From Thiothrix sp. UBA5583 (GTDB taxonomy: Bacteria; Pseudomonadota; Gammaproteobacteria; Thiotrichales; Thiotrichaceae), in NCBI GenBank assembly GCA_002425225.1, contig DILV01000018.1:67819-131818 (forward strand): a stretch of 64,000 nt of DNA. Reading direction: 5' to 3'. The notes beneath the pieces are model-generated. The model saw only the letters and a list, made by a program, of their open reading frames with translations. It was not told the origin of the DNA and made no database searches. The translations under genes were made by a program, and so were the position numbers. The first letter of the stretch is position 1; every line of letters starts with the position of its first letter. Shown one piece after another: positions 36,031 to 45,768 of this stretch.

Positions 36031-38412
36031 ATGGCGGATTACATTCTTTGGTTTGATCAGTTGGGAATGCACGACGTTGGTATCGTCGGCGGCAAAAACG
36101 CATCCCTGGGAGAAATGATCAGCAACCTCGCCAACGTCGGTGTCAGTGTACCGAATGGCTTTGCCACCACTACCCACGCCTATCAAGATTTTATCCGCGC
36201 TGACGGTCTGGCTGACCGCATCAACGCGCTACTGAACTCACTCAACGTAGACGACATCCACGCCCTCACCGACGCGGGCAAAACCATCCGTGGCTGGGTG
36301 ATGGATGCACCACTGCCAGAAAAACTGCTGGAAACCGTGCGCGATGCCTATGACACACTAGCGCAAGGCTCTGGCGACACCGCTTCTTTTGCAGTGCGCT
36401 CCTCCGCTACGGCTGAAGACTTGCCGGATGCCTCGTTCGCCGGTCAGCAGGAAACCTTCCTCAACGTGCGCGGCCTCGACAATGTGATTGCCGCCATCAA
36501 GGAAGTGTTTGCCTCCCTGTATAATGACCGCGCCATCGCCTACCGCGTACACCAGAATTTCGAGCACGACAAAGTGTTCCTGTCTGCCGGTATCCAGAAA
36601 ATGGTGCGCAGTGACATCGGCGCAAGTGGCGTCATGTTCACCCTCGACACCGAATCCGGCTTCCGTGACGCTGTATTCATCACTGGCGCATATGGCCTAG
36701 GCGAAACCGTGGTACAAGGTGCGGTCAACCCGGACGAATTCTACGTTTACAAACCGAACATTGAAGCCGGTCGCCCTGCCATCCTGTCCCGCCGTTTGGG
36801 GGCGAAAGCGATTGAAATGGTCTACGCCGCCACCGCTGGCGACGCGCACAACAAAGCCACCCTGACCCGCGATGTCGAACCAGCACGCAGTATGCGTTTC
36901 TGCCTCAACGATGAGCAGGTTGAATCCCTGGCACGGCAAGCATTGATCATCGAAAAGCACTACCAGCGTCCGATGGACATCGAATGGGCACTGGATGGCG
37001 GCGACGGCAAGCTCTACATCGTGCAAGCCCGCCCGGAAACTGTCGAAAGCCGCGCTTCCGCCACCATCATTGAGCGTTACCAGCTCCAGCAAAAAGGCAC
37101 TGTGATTGCGGAAGGTCGCGCCATCGGCCAGAAAATCGGCCAAGGCCCAGCCCGCATCATCAGCAGCATCAAACAGATGCACGAAGTCAAGGAAGGCGAC
37201 GTACTCGTCACCGATATGACCGACCCTGACTGGGAACCGATCATGAAACGCGCCTCCGCCATCGTCACCAATCGCGGCGGGCGTACCTGCCACGCAGCCA
37301 TCATTGCGCGTGAAATGGGCATCCCCGCTGTCGTCGGCTGCGGCGATGCCACCGACCGCATCGACAGCGGCGCAGAAGTTACCGTTTCCTGTGCGGAAGG
37401 CGACACCGGCTTCATTTACAGCGGTATCCTGCCGTTTGAAATACGTACCGCTGACACGGGCAACCTGCCCGACCTTTCCGTCAAGATCATGATGAACGTG
37501 GGCAACCCATCCCGTGCGTTTGCCTTCTCCCGCCTGCCCAATGCCGGTATTGGTCTGGCCCGACTGGAATTCATCATCAATAACACCATCGGCATCCACC
37601 CCAAAGCATTGCTGGAATACGACAAGCTGCCAGTGGAGTTGATGACCAAAATTGGCAAGAAAATTGCCGGTTACGCCAGCCCGGTCGATTTCTACGTGGA
37701 AAAGCTGGTGGAAGGCATCGCCACCCTCGCTGCCGCCTACGCTCCCCACAAAGTCATTGTGCGCATGTCCGACTTCAAGTCGAACGAATACGCCAACCTG
37801 ATGGCAGGCGACCGTTACGAACCGCACGAAGAAAACCCGATGATCGGCTACCGGGGCGTTTCCCGCTACCTGTCCGCCAACTTCCGTGACTGCTTTGAGC
37901 TGGAATGCCGTGCACTGCGCAAAGTGCGCAATGAAATGGGCTTGACCAATGTTGAAGTCATGATCCCGTTCTGCCGCACACTGGAAGAAGCGCAGCAAGT
38001 GACCGAACTGCTGGCAACCCAAGGTTTGCAGCGCGGTGAAAACGGTTTGCGCCTGATCATGATGTGCGAAATCCCGTCCAACGCGGTGCTGGCGGAAGAA
38101 TTCCTCGAATACTTCGACGGTTTCTCCATCGGCTCCAACGACATGACGCAGTTGTCACTCGGTCTTGACCGCGACTCCGGCCTGATTGCTCACCTGTTCG
38201 ACGAGCGCAACCCGGCAGTGAAAAAGCTGTTGAAAATGGCGATTGAAGCCTGCCACAAGCACGGCAAATACGTGGGTATCTGCGGGCAAGGGCCTTCCGA
38301 CTACCCGGACTTCGCCGTGTGGCTACACGAACAGGGCATAAGCAGCCTGTCGCTGAACCCGGATACCGTGGTTGACACCTGGCTGCATCTGGCAAGTCTG
38401 GACAGCAAATAA
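36031..38412 (+). CDS. ppsA: Phosphoenolpyruvate synthase
   Basis: Makes PEP from pyruvate and ATP, releasing AMP and phosphate; gluconeogenic entry. The 793-residue length is standard. An N-terminal ATP-grasp domain (about 1-350) is followed by the swivelling phosphohistidine domain with [18 protein letters not shown] (catalytic His about 420) and a C-terminal PEP/pyruvate barrel. The late GICGQGPSD supplies the catalytic Cys. GGAG lies before the ATG. Its last base overlaps the ppsR start, so the enzyme and its regulator are coupled. Confidence 0.98.
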   Translation: MADYILWFDQLGMHDVGIVGGKNASLGEMISNLANVGVSVPNGFATTTHAYQDFIRADGLADRINALLNSLNVDDIHALTDAGKTIRGWVMDAPLPEKLLETVRDAYDTLAQGSGDTASFAVRSSATAEDLPDASFAGQQETFLNVRGLDNVIAAIKEVFASLYNDRAIAYRVHQNFEHDKVFLSAGIQKMVRSDIGASGVMFTLDTESGFRDAVFITGAYGLGETVVQGAVNPDEFYVYKPNIEAGRPAILSRRLGAKAIEMVYAATAGDAHNKATLTRDVEPARSMRFCLNDEQVESLARQALIIEKHYQRPMDIEWALDGGDGKLYIVQARPETVESRASATIIERYQLQQKGTVIAEGRAIGQKIGQGPARIISSIKQMHEVKEGDVLVTDMTDPDWEPIMKRASAIVTNRGGRTCHAAIIAREMGIPAVVGCGDATDRIDSGAEVTVSCAEGDTGFIYSGILPFEIRTADTGNLPDLSVKIMMNVGNPSRAFAFSRLPNAGIGLARLEFIINNTIGIHPKALLEYDKLPVELMTKIGKKIAGYASPVDFYVEKLVEGIATLAAAYAPHKVIVRMSDFKSNEYANLMAGDRYEPHEENPMIGYRGVSRYLSANFRDCFELECRALRKVRNEMGLTNVEVMIPFCRTLEEAQQVTELLATQGLQRGENGLRLIMMCEIPSNAVLAEEFLEYFDGFSIGSNDMTQLSLGLDRDSGLIAHLFDERNPAVKKLLKMAIEACHKHGKYVGICGQGPSDYPDFAVWLHEQGISSLSLNPDTVVDTWLHLASLDSK

Positions 38413-39242
38413 TGGCTAATCGGCGGACAGTTTTTTACTTATCTGACCGCACTGGCATCACCGTCGAAACGCTGGGTCACAGTTTGCTGACCCAGTTCGA
38501 TGGCATCCAGTGGCGCAAGGTCAGCATCCCGTTTCTGGATTCCGAAGACAAAGCCCGTGAAGCTGCCGAACAAATCAACCTGATGGCGCAACTGGACGGC
38601 TACCGCCCGCTGGTGTTCAGCACTCTGGTCAACCCGGTAGTCCGTGAACATATTCAGCGTGCTGATTGTGCCATTTACGACTTTTTCGACAATTTCATCG
38701 ACTCGATGGAAAAGGAACTGGGTCAGCAATCGTCCCACGCCATTGGGCGTTCGCATGGCTTGCACGACAATGCGTCCTATACCCGCCGCATTGCTGCCAT
38801 CAACTTTGCGCAGGCCAATGACGATGGCATCAGCGCCAAAAGCTTTGCCGATGCCGACATCATTCTGGTGGGTGTGTCACGTTCCGGCAAAACGCCTACC
38901 TGCCTGTATCTGGCGATGCAGTACGGCATCTATGCCGCCAACTACCCGCTGACCGAAGAGGATATGGATGACAGCAAACTGCCCAAAATCCTGCATCCCT
39001 TCCGCACCAAGCTGTTTGGCCTGACCATTACTGCCGAACAATTGCAGCGCATCCGTCAGGAGCGTAAACCTAACAGCCGTTACGCCTCGTTCAGACAATG
39101 CCAGCAAGAGCTGGAGTGGCAACAGGATCTGTACCGGCGCGAAAATATTCCCTTCATCAACACGACCGCCATTTCGATTGAGGAAATTGCCACCACCATC
39201 CTCAACCGCAGCGGTTTGAAACGGCAGTTGTACGGGGAGTGA
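38412..39242 (+). CDS. ppsR: PEP synthase regulatory protein PpsR (DUF299)
   Basis: Bifunctional ADP-dependent kinase and phosphate-dependent phosphorylase that inactivates and reactivates PpsA on a Thr next to the catalytic His. The 276-residue protein opens with [18 protein letters not shown] and has the P-loop [10 protein letters not shown] at about 153-162, both family hallmarks. It overlaps the ppsA stop by one base (TAATG). The target Thr-Cys-His context (GRTCHAA) is present in PpsA. Confidence 0.96.
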   Translation: MANRRTVFYLSDRTGITVETLGHSLLTQFDGIQWRKVSIPFLDSEDKAREAAEQINLMAQLDGYRPLVFSTLVNPVVREHIQRADCAIYDFFDNFIDSMEKELGQQSSHAIGRSHGLHDNASYTRRIAAINFAQANDDGISAKSFADADIILVGVSRSGKTPTCLYLAMQYGIYAANYPLTEEDMDDSKLPKILHPFRTKLFGLTITAEQLQRIRQERKPNSRYASFRQCQQELEWQQDLYRRENIPFINTTAISIEEIATTILNRSGLKRQLYGE

Positions 39243-39300
39243 GGACAGGGAAGGAGAAAGCTGCGACAATACGCGCTTTTCCTTCCCCGCAGGAATCCCC

Positions 39301-40158
39301 ATGACAGCCCAGATCATTGATGGAAAGAAAGTCTCAGCCGAAGTCCGTGCCGAGGTCAAACAACGTGTTGAAGAACGCTTGGCACGTGGCAAACGCCGCC
39401 CTGGCCTTGCCGTTATCCTGATTGGTTCCGACCCTGCTTCACAGGTGTATGTCAGCCACAAACGCAAAGCCTGCGATGAAGTAGGCATTATGTCGCGCTC
39501 TTACGACCTACCTGCCGATTCCACCCAACATGAACTGGTGCAACTGGTAGATGAACTCAACCGTGACCCACTGATCGACGGCATTCTGGTGCAACTACCC
39601 CTGCCCCCACACTTTGATGCTTCCCTGATCATTGAACAGATTGACCCGCGCAAGGATGTGGATGGCTTCCACCCTGCCAATATCGGCAAACTGGCCTTGC
39701 GCATTCCCGGCCTGCGCCCCTGCACCCCGTATGGCGTGATGCGCCTGCTGGATAGTATCGGCGAAGTCTACAAAGGTCGCCATGCGGTAATCGTTGGCGC
39801 ATCCAACATCGTTGGTCGCCCGATGGCGCTGGAACTATTGCTGGCGGGTGCAACCGTCAGCGTCACCCACCGTTTCAGTGGCAGCATGACCCCCGAACTG
39901 GTTCGCCAGGCCGACATCGTGGTGGCAGCCGCAGGCAAGCCGGGCTTGGTGAAAGGCGACTGGATCAAACCGGGTGCAACCGTGATCGACGTGGGCATCA
40001 ACCGGCTGGAAAACGGTAAACTGACCGGCGATGTGGATTTTTCCTCAGCATCTGAACGGGCGGCGTGGATTACGCCCGTACCGGGCGGTGTTGGCCCCAT
40101 GACGGTCGCAATGCTGATGAAGAATACGCTGGAAGCGTGCGAGAAGCATTCTTTCTAA
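39301..40158 (+). CDS. folD: Bifunctional methylenetetrahydrofolate dehydrogenase/cyclohydrolase
   Basis: Interconverts methylene-, methenyl- and 10-formyl-tetrahydrofolate using NADP. The 285-residue protein has the active-site Tyr/Lys region [13 protein letters not shown] (about 50-62), the QLPLP motif, DVDGFHP and PCTPYGV. The Rossmann [15 protein letters not shown] and C-terminal [16 protein letters not shown] are also present. AGGA lies before the ATG. It follows ppsR after 58 bases and is followed by a strong bidirectional terminator. Confidence 0.97.
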   Translation: MTAQIIDGKKVSAEVRAEVKQRVEERLARGKRRPGLAVILIGSDPASQVYVSHKRKACDEVGIMSRSYDLPADSTQHELVQLVDELNRDPLIDGILVQLPLPPHFDASLIIEQIDPRKDVDGFHPANIGKLALRIPGLRPCTPYGVMRLLDSIGEVYKGRHAVIVGASNIVGRPMALELLLAGATVSVTHRFSGSMTPELVRQADIVVAAAGKPGLVKGDWIKPGATVIDVGINRLENGKLTGDVDFSSASERAAWITPVPGGVGPMTVAMLMKNTLEACEKHSF

Positions 40159-40165
40159 AAAATAA

Positions 40166-40187
40166 AAGGCATCCATCAGGATGCCTT
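40166..40187. terminator. Bidirectional terminator between folD and the SH3 gene
   Basis: AAGGCATCC (40166-40174), loop ATCA, GGATGCCTT (40179-40187): nine perfect pairs. Leftward the hairpin is followed by TTATTTTTT, a strong U tract for the minus-strand gene ending at 40322. Rightward the tail is weaker and serves folD. Confidence 0.8.
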
Positions 40188-40321
40188 AGCTTCTTATTAG
40201 TTAACTTACATCATCACGGCGTGTTGTGTTGTGTAGATTTCCTCGCCAGATGTACTCCCTTATTTTTTATTCATTTTGCTAATAGAGTCTGGTACACCGC
40301 AACACGTTTTGCCATTCAGTA

Positions 40322-41149
40322 TTATTTATTCCCTTGCGCCATCAATTTATTGATGGTCTCTGCATCCAGTGCACCAGATTCCTGCAAGCGTCGAATAACC
40401 GGAGCTGGCAAACAAACCACATCAGACTTGCGGAAATCCACTTCACCAGACGCCATACCGCCACATTTCTGGCGTTTACGGTCGCCTTCCTTGGTAGCAT
40501 CAGGATCAAATTTCAGTTTACCAGCGTCTACCCAGCCATTCTGCCCAGCCCAACGCACCCGCTCCATCGCAAACTTGCCTGCCTCAGCACGCTGCCCCAA
40601 CTGTACTACCCAGGATGCATTGTGCGGCAGTTCCACCGCAATGGCATCAGTCCCTTTATCGACGTACATCATCAAGCTCTCACCAGCCACCAGCTCCTGT
40701 ACACCATAAATCGGGACAGAACGGAATGTACCGCCCTTGGCGGCTTCAGGATAACCACAGCATTCCTTGTCTACCACTTTAGGGTCAGCCATGCAGGCAC
40801 GACGGGCATTCACCACGTCGGTAGCCTCTGGATCATGTACGAGGGAATCTGATGGAACCCAACCGGTCTGGTCATCCCAACTGATCTTTTCCCATACCAC
40901 ATTATCAACCGTTTGCTGGGCATTACGGCGCACGATCCAAGTTGCATTGTGGGGAATGTTAACGATAATGTCCTTGCCGGGTTCTTTGTACATTTTCAGC
41001 ACATTACCTGCATTCAGACCTTGAACTCGATAAATGAGCTTACTGTCTGCTGGCATGGAAAGCGCTGCCTGCGACATCAGGGGTGCAGCAAACAACAACA
41101 CACCTGCCACCAGAGCCAATGCTGGCTTTATTGTCATTCCTTTCTTCAT
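40322..41149 (-). CDS. Secreted protein with two SH3-like domains
   Basis: No specific function recognised. The 275-residue protein has a signal peptide (about 1-28, cleavage after SQA). Two similar bacterial-SH3-like domains follow: YRVQGLNAGNVLKMYKEPG to GWVPSDSL, then YGVQELVAGESLMMYVDKG to GWVDAGKL. Each holds a PHNA-x-W-V motif. Four or more Cys between and after them suggest disulfides, so it likely acts in the periplasm or outside. A good GGAGG precedes the ATG. The 221-base upstream region can form an interleaved helix pair just before the SD. Confidence 0.75.
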   Translation of the reverse strand: MKKGMTIKPALALVAGVLLFAAPLMSQAALSMPADSKLIYRVQGLNAGNVLKMYKEPGKDIIVNIPHNATWIVRRNAQQTVDNVVWEKISWDDQTGWVPSDSLVHDPEATDVVNARRACMADPKVVDKECCGYPEAAKGGTFRSVPIYGVQELVAGESLMMYVDKGTDAIAVELPHNASWVVQLGQRAEAGKFAMERVRWAGQNGWVDAGKLKFDPDATKEGDRKRQKCGGMASGEVDFRKSDVVCLPAPVIRRLQESGALDAETINKLMAQGNK

Positions 41150-41370
41150 GATTAACCTCCGACCATAACCCTGTCTGACTACCGGGTTAGTCTGTCACCT
41201 TAAATTAAAAAGCCGCTTCAGGAGTGGGGTCTCCCGTCACGCACATACGTTATAGAGTGTAGATAAAAACTGGACATCTTTCACAATCCACTGCGTCTTT
41301 TACGCACTGATTGTCTCATTTTGACAAAAGCCAGCTCCACCAGCTTTCTCTTGTTATAGATTAAAATTAT

Positions 41371-42405
41371 CTATGAATCCTGTTTTGGCGCAAGAAACAT
41401 GGCATCACCGTAACTAAAAAAGCGATAACCGTGTTTTATGGCATGGTGGTATGCATTGAATATGTTTTCATATCCAGCAAAAGCCGACACCAGCATGAGC
41501 AAGGTGGATTCGGGCAGGTGGAAATTAGTAATCAGCGCATCCACCACCCGGAAACGGTAGCCGGGTGTAATAAACAGGCGTGTATCCCCCTGAAATGGCT
41601 GCAATTCACCACTTTTCGCCGCACTTTCCAGACTTCTTACCGAAGTTGTCCCGACTGCCACCACCTTGCCACCGCGTTGGCGGCAAGCTGCCACCGCTTC
41701 ACAAACCGCCACAGAAACATCCGCATATTCTGCGTGCATGACATGCTGTGACAAATCCTGCACCCGTACTGGCTGGAAAGTACCCGCCCCCACATGCAAC
41801 GTGACTGCTGCCGTTTGCACACCCTTGTTGCGCAAGGCATCCAGCAACATATTATCGAAATGCAGCCCCGCCGTTGGCGCAGCAACCGCACCCGGATTCT
41901 GGGCAAACACGGTCTGGTAACGTTCCCGATCGGCTTTGGTATCTTCACGCTCAATATAAGGTGGCAACGGAATATGCCCGTATTGTTCTAGCAGCAACAA
42001 GACCGGCTCGTCATGCAGGAACTCAACCACGAACAGGTCGCCTTGCCTCCCGGTCACTTCCGCATCCAGCAAGTTTTCCAGCCGCAAGCGCGTACCTGCT
42101 TTGGGAGCCTTGCTAGCACGGATGTGGGCAAGCACGCTGTGCGTACCAGTAATCCGCTCTACCAGAACTTCTACCTTGCCACCACTGGCTTTCTGACCAT
42201 GCAAACGGGCAGGAATCACCCTAGTATTGTTGAATACCAACAAATCATCCGGTTGGACAAGCTCCAGGATGTCAGTAAACCGACCGTCACGGTATTTGCC
42301 TGTTGCCCCATCCAGTACCAGCAAACGGCTGGCGGTGCGCTCCGGCAAAGGCTCAGCGGCAATCAGTTCGGGAGGCAGGTTGTAATGGAAGTCACTCAGT
42401 TGCAT
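41371..42405 (-). CDS. queA: S-adenosylmethionine:tRNA ribosyltransferase-isomerase
   Basis: Adds the cyclopentenediol ring of queuosine to 7-aminomethyl-7-deazaguanosine at tRNA position 34. From the ATG at 42405 it has 344 residues; an adjacent ATG at 42408 adds one Met, and the long upstream frame overlaps tRNA-Leu and is spurious. Family motifs: [33 protein letters not shown] and the late [20 protein letters not shown]. It is divergent from tRNA-Leu. The usual partner tgt is not in the window. Confidence 0.96.
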   Translation of the reverse strand: MQLSDFHYNLPPELIAAEPLPERTASRLLVLDGATGKYRDGRFTDILELVQPDDLLVFNNTRVIPARLHGQKASGGKVEVLVERITGTHSVLAHIRASKAPKAGTRLRLENLLDAEVTGRQGDLFVVEFLHDEPVLLLLEQYGHIPLPPYIEREDTKADRERYQTVFAQNPGAVAAPTAGLHFDNMLLDALRNKGVQTAAVTLHVGAGTFQPVRVQDLSQHVMHAEYADVSVAVCEAVAACRQRGGKVVAVGTTSVRSLESAAKSGELQPFQGDTRLFITPGYRFRVVDALITNFHLPESTLLMLVSAFAGYENIFNAYHHAIKHGYRFFSYGDAMFLAPKQDS

Positions 42406-42441
42406 CATGGGCGCAGATGATAGCAGCTTGAAAAATTTCTT

Positions 42442-42469
42442 TCGACAAATGCAAAAAATCAGGTAGAAT
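42442..42469 (+). promoter_or_regulatory. Promoter of tRNA-Leu
   Basis: TCGACA (42442-42447), 16 bases, TAGAAT (42464-42469). The predicted start near 42476 gives a 5' leader of about 13 bases before the tRNA. Confidence 0.65.
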
Positions 42470-42488
42470 GTGCCTCCTTCACATCCTT

Positions 42489-42575
42489 GCCGGGATGGCG
42501 GAATCGGTAGACGCAGCGGATTCAAAATCCGCCGATGGTGACATTGTGCGAGTTCGAGTCTCGCTCCCGGCACCA
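42489..42575 (+). tRNA. tRNA-Leu (anticodon CAA)
   Basis: An 87-base class II tRNA. Acceptor GCCGGGA pairs with TCCCGGC, followed by discriminator A and an encoded CCA. Anticodon stem GCGGA/TCCGC with loop TTCAAAA gives anticodon CAA, reading UUG. A long variable arm and the T loop TTCGAGT are present. A strong terminator follows within ten bases. Confidence 0.98.
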
Positions 42576-42582
42576 AATTCAT

Positions 42583-42611
42583 AAAAAAGCCGCTGTTACA
42601 GCGGCTTTTTT
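42583..42611. terminator. Bidirectional terminator of tRNA-Leu and the adaptor gene
   Basis: GCCGCTG-TTA-CAGCGGC flanked by A6 on the left and T7 on the right, so it works for the tRNA rightward and for the minus-strand gene ending at 42635. Confidence 0.9.
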
Positions 42612-42634
42612 ATTGCTACCGGTTCACCGACAAC

Positions 42635-43825
42635 CTATTTGGCCAGCGGTACTGGTTCGGTTGTTGCTGGCGTTACAGGTGCTTCCGCCGCACCCGGCAT
42701 CCAACCGGAAGACACGCCTGCCGGTGGATTGTTGATAACACGATCACCCGCATTCAGGCCAGAAACCACTTCCACCTTGCCGTTGCCCTGATCACTACCC
42801 AAACGCACCATCCGCAGTTCGGAAGTATTGTCTGGCTTGACCACCAGCACACCCGGCAGACTGCTGCCTTTCAACAAAGCAGTGGAAGGAACGGTAATGA
42901 CTTGTGCAGCGCCCTGTTTCTTTTCAGGGATATGGATTTCTGCATACATGCCCGGCGCAGCAGCCACTTCCATCGGCACATCGAACTTGACCGTTACAGT
43001 ATGGCGGCTAGCATCAGCAACCGGGTAAATTTCCGCGACACGCACGGACGTATTCATGCTGCCATCAATACGGGCAGACACAACCATGTCTTTGCTCAGG
43101 TTGCCCACCAGACCGGACGGCACATCGGCTTGCAAACGCTTGTACTTGACGTAGCCAAACTTGATTAGCGGCTGCCCCGGCTGCACGGTATCCCCGACTT
43201 CTACCATTTTTTCCATGATGATGCCTTCAAACGGTGCGTAAGCACTGGCATCACGCAACGAGGAGTCGATTTCCTGCAACTGTGACATGGCTTGCTGATA
43301 CTGGGCTTGAGCCTGTGTATAGCCAGCCATTGCATTGCTCAGATCAGCCTGACGAATGGTGTCGGAGTCATAACTGCCCATGAAAGACTCGGCAAACGGG
43401 CGTACCGCCATCTTGTCGAACATGGCAGGCATACCAAAACCAGGCATTGCGCCAATATCCTTGCTGCGCGGGGAGGTCAGCTCACGGTAGTACTGGCTTT
43501 GTGCGTTTTGTATTCCTGCCTGAGCCATCGTGATTTGGGCAACCACTGCATTGCGCTTGGCCATCAACTCGGAGTCATCCACCTGGAAAACGACCGCATT
43601 CTGTTGCAGGTTGGTTCCAACCGGGCCTGCCACGTATTTGATGACGCCTGGAAACTGGGCAGACAAGGTAACTTCTTTATAAGGAACGACAGTACTGCCC
43701 AATACGGAAGCAGACTGGGAACCAGACGCTTCAACAGCAATGATTTCAGCGGCGTGTAGTGCGGGGAAAGAACAGGTTGCCAGCCATGCAAACAGCAAAC
43801 CTGATACAGAATTCCTTGTACCCAT
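42635..43825 (-). CDS. Orphan efflux periplasmic adaptor (HlyD/AcrA family)
   Basis: A 396-residue membrane-fusion protein with a cleavable signal (about 1-26, ending HAAE). The lipoyl half sequence is PYKEVTLSAQFPGVIKYV, the helical hairpin is Gln/Ala-rich (about 90-200), and the second lipoyl half contains APFEGIIMEKMVEVGDTVQPG. Beta-barrel domains and a Pro/Thr-rich tail follow. The hairpin carries an unusual Met/Phe/Pro patch (MPGFGMPAMFDKM). No RND or ABC pump gene is adjacent, so the partner must be encoded elsewhere. Confidence 0.85.
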   Translation of the reverse strand: MGTRNSVSGLLFAWLATCSFPALHAAEIIAVEASGSQSASVLGSTVVPYKEVTLSAQFPGVIKYVAGPVGTNLQQNAVVFQVDDSELMAKRNAVVAQITMAQAGIQNAQSQYYRELTSPRSKDIGAMPGFGMPAMFDKMAVRPFAESFMGSYDSDTIRQADLSNAMAGYTQAQAQYQQAMSQLQEIDSSLRDASAYAPFEGIIMEKMVEVGDTVQPGQPLIKFGYVKYKRLQADVPSGLVGNLSKDMVVSARIDGSMNTSVRVAEIYPVADASRHTVTVKFDVPMEVAAAPGMYAEIHIPEKKQGAAQVITVPSTALLKGSSLPGVLVVKPDNTSELRMVRLGSDQGNGKVEVVSGLNAGDRVINNPPAGVSSGWMPGAAEAPVTPATTEPVPLAK

Positions 43826-43939
43826 GTAGATATTTTCCTCAAAGCAACATTATTTTCCGTGCAGGTGAACCTGCAAATTCTCCGGGGGAAGTTACCACCA
43901 TCAAGATACCAATACCAGCAAAAGTATGGGGTTTACAGC

Positions 43940-44632
43940 TTATGCGCCAACTCCGAAGACTTCCCGTTGCAAGCCATTCAACTGCACCAGACGCGCATTC
44001 AGGTTAAGCTCGATACCCCGCCACAGCGACGCTTGCCCTGCACGGGTTTCGAGGTATGGCATGATGGCTTCTTCAATAATCCGGGAATGGTGAATGTCCA
44101 GCTCGATATGCCCGACAAACAGTTCCAGCGCATCATCGCTCAGCCCTGGCACAGTACGCAGCCCGGTCAGCAACATGCGGTAATACGGCGGAATCGGCCA
44201 TTCCCCGGCAATGCCTGCCACACCGACCGCTGCCAGCCAGTCTGTCCCCTGAGTCAGGCGCATCATGGTGTCGATATAGCCTTGCTGCTCAGGGGTAATC
44301 GGTGCATTTGCCATCTCTTCCTCACTGAAATCCAGCGCCCGCAACAACTTGCGGTAAACCTCCATGTGGGAACGCGATGGATCGCCGTTGCCGTATTCAT
44401 CATACAGGATGTCTGCCAACACCGCCTGGATGCGCTCATCCGGTGTTACCCCCAACGCATTGGCTTGATACAGACGGGTACGCAGGATATGCGGGTAATA
44501 CAACAAGGCAAATGTGCGTGCCTGCCCAAATGTAAGTGGCTGGCTGGAAAACTGTTGCAGGAAAGGGTGACGCAGGAAAGGATGATCCAGGACCTTATCC
44601 TTGAGTTCATGCAGATAGGTTTTTGCATTCAT
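43940..44632 (-). CDS. Heme-oxygenase-like iron enzyme (HDO/CADD-like)
   Basis: A probable non-heme iron oxidase of the helical heme-oxygenase-like superfamily; substrate unknown. The ATG at 44632 (GGAG upstream) gives 230 residues; the longer open frame lacks family sequence. Candidate metal ligands sit in three helices: the YYPHILRTR region, DEYGNGDPSRSHMEVY (Glu and His) and FVGHIELDIHHSRIIEEA (His, Glu, Asp, His). This layout resembles CADD, UndA and related diiron proteins. It stands alone, divergent from the MerR-photolyase operon. Confidence 0.75.
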   Translation of the reverse strand: MNAKTYLHELKDKVLDHPFLRHPFLQQFSSQPLTFGQARTFALLYYPHILRTRLYQANALGVTPDERIQAVLADILYDEYGNGDPSRSHMEVYRKLLRALDFSEEEMANAPITPEQQGYIDTMMRLTQGTDWLAAVGVAGIAGEWPIPPYYRMLLTGLRTVPGLSDDALELFVGHIELDIHHSRIIEEAIMPYLETRAGQASLWRGIELNLNARLVQLNGLQREVFGVGA

Positions 44633-44841
44633 GGCGATTCTCCAAACATGATCGTGACGGCAATGTAACAGGGAAACGGGGCAGACTCGAATTATCCATA
44701 AGTTTTTGCTGATATGCTCGCAAAAAGAACAAGTTCTTGAGCAGCAATCCTGAAATGCCGTAATTTTCCTGTGCGTACTATCCCACTGTTCCAAACTCAC
44801 TTATAGTTCCATCATTACTGTACAAGACCCTTACAAACCTT

Positions 44842-45768
44842 ATGAAGCCAGCCACCAATACCATGATCGACGAAACCGCCCTGTTCCCCATTGGCACAGT
44901 CTCAGAACAGACCGGCGTTAATACCGTGACCCTGCGGGCATGGGAACGGCGCTACGGCCTGTTGCGCCCACGTCGCACCCCCAAAGGCCACCGTCTTTAC
45001 AGCCAGCAGGATGTAGAACGGGTCAAACAGGTACTGATCCTGCTGGAACAGGGGATTCCGGTCAGCCGTGTGCGTGACGTACTGGATACCAACAAACCAC
45101 ACCCGCAACTGCTGCAAGTCGCCCGCGATGTGCAAACCGATGACCCCTGGCGGCATTACCGCGCCCTGTTCCAGCGCTGGATTCGCAAGCTCGACAGCCG
45201 TTCGCTGGAACACGCCTTCAACGAAGCTGCCTCCCTCTATCCGCTGGAACTGCTTGCCAAAAAACTGCTACACCCGTTGTACCGCCAACTTCAGCAGCAG
45301 TGTGACAGCCTGCCTTCCACTCGTGCCGACTCTGCTTTCCTGCACGAATTCCTGTGCGCCAAACTCGGCTCGCGCTACCTGCAACACAACAGCCGCGCCA
45401 ATGGCAAACGCATCCTGATTGCAGCTAACACCAACGCGGATACCTACCAGCAGATTGAAGGCTTGTTACTCGCCAACATCCTCGGCAACCACGGCTACCA
45501 GACTAGCCTGCTGGGGCTGCACACCACGTTGGATCACCTGCCGCTCGTGCTGGAACGTGCCGGTTTCGATGCCTTGCTGCTAACCGACTGCCGCAACATC
45601 GGTGAAGACTTGCAGGTATTGGTGGAAATGACCCGCATCACCGCACTGCTGTGCGGCTATCAGGATGAATTCACCGCTGAACCACCAGATGGGTTGCCTA
45701 TCCATTGGTTGCCGATGGAACTTACCGAAATTCCAGCCGCTGTTGACCGGCTGCTGGCGGATACATGA
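44842..45768 (+). CDS. MerR-family regulator with a degenerate B12-binding domain
   Basis: A 308-residue regulator resembling LitR/CarH light-sensing repressors. An N-terminal MerR winged HTH (about 15-82, with VNTVTLRAWERRYGLL) is followed by a helical domain and a Rossmann-like domain (about 190-305). Where active B12 photoreceptors have an E-H pair and D-x-H-x-x-G, this protein has HEF and D-T-Y-Q-Q-I. Both cobalamin contacts are therefore missing, so B12-based light sensing is doubtful. It overlaps photolyase by ATGA, which still suggests control of DNA repair by light or stress. Confidence 0.85.
   Translation: MKPATNTMIDETALFPIGTVSEQTGVNTVTLRAWERRYGLLRPRRTPKGHRLYSQQDVERVKQVLILLEQGIPVSRVRDVLDTNKPHPQLLQVARDVQTDDPWRHYRALFQRWIRKLDSRSLEHAFNEAASLYPLELLAKKLLHPLYRQLQQQCDSLPSTRADSAFLHEFLCAKLGSRYLQHNSRANGKRILIAANTNADTYQQIEGLLLANILGNHGYQTSLLGLHTTLDHLPLVLERAGFDALLLTDCRNIGEDLQVLVEMTRITALLCGYQDEFTAEPPDGLPIHWLPMELTEIPAAVDRLLADT

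Noticed and set aside
36697-38022. 441-codon open frame opposite ppsA
   Set aside because: It mirrors the codon pattern of ppsA, has no SD or recognisable domain, and ppsA is certain. The same holds for the 400-codon frame opposite lysS and the 430-codon frame opposite the TPR gene.
40200-40321. GTGTTGTGTTGTG and CAACACG as a long hairpin RNA gene
   Set aside because: The arms are about 65 bases apart, with no promoter or terminator linking them.
44725-44738. AAGAAC-AA-GTTCTT dyad as a LexA box for photolyase
   Set aside because: Spacing does not match gammaproteobacterial or Gram-positive LexA sites; it remains an unexplained dyad.
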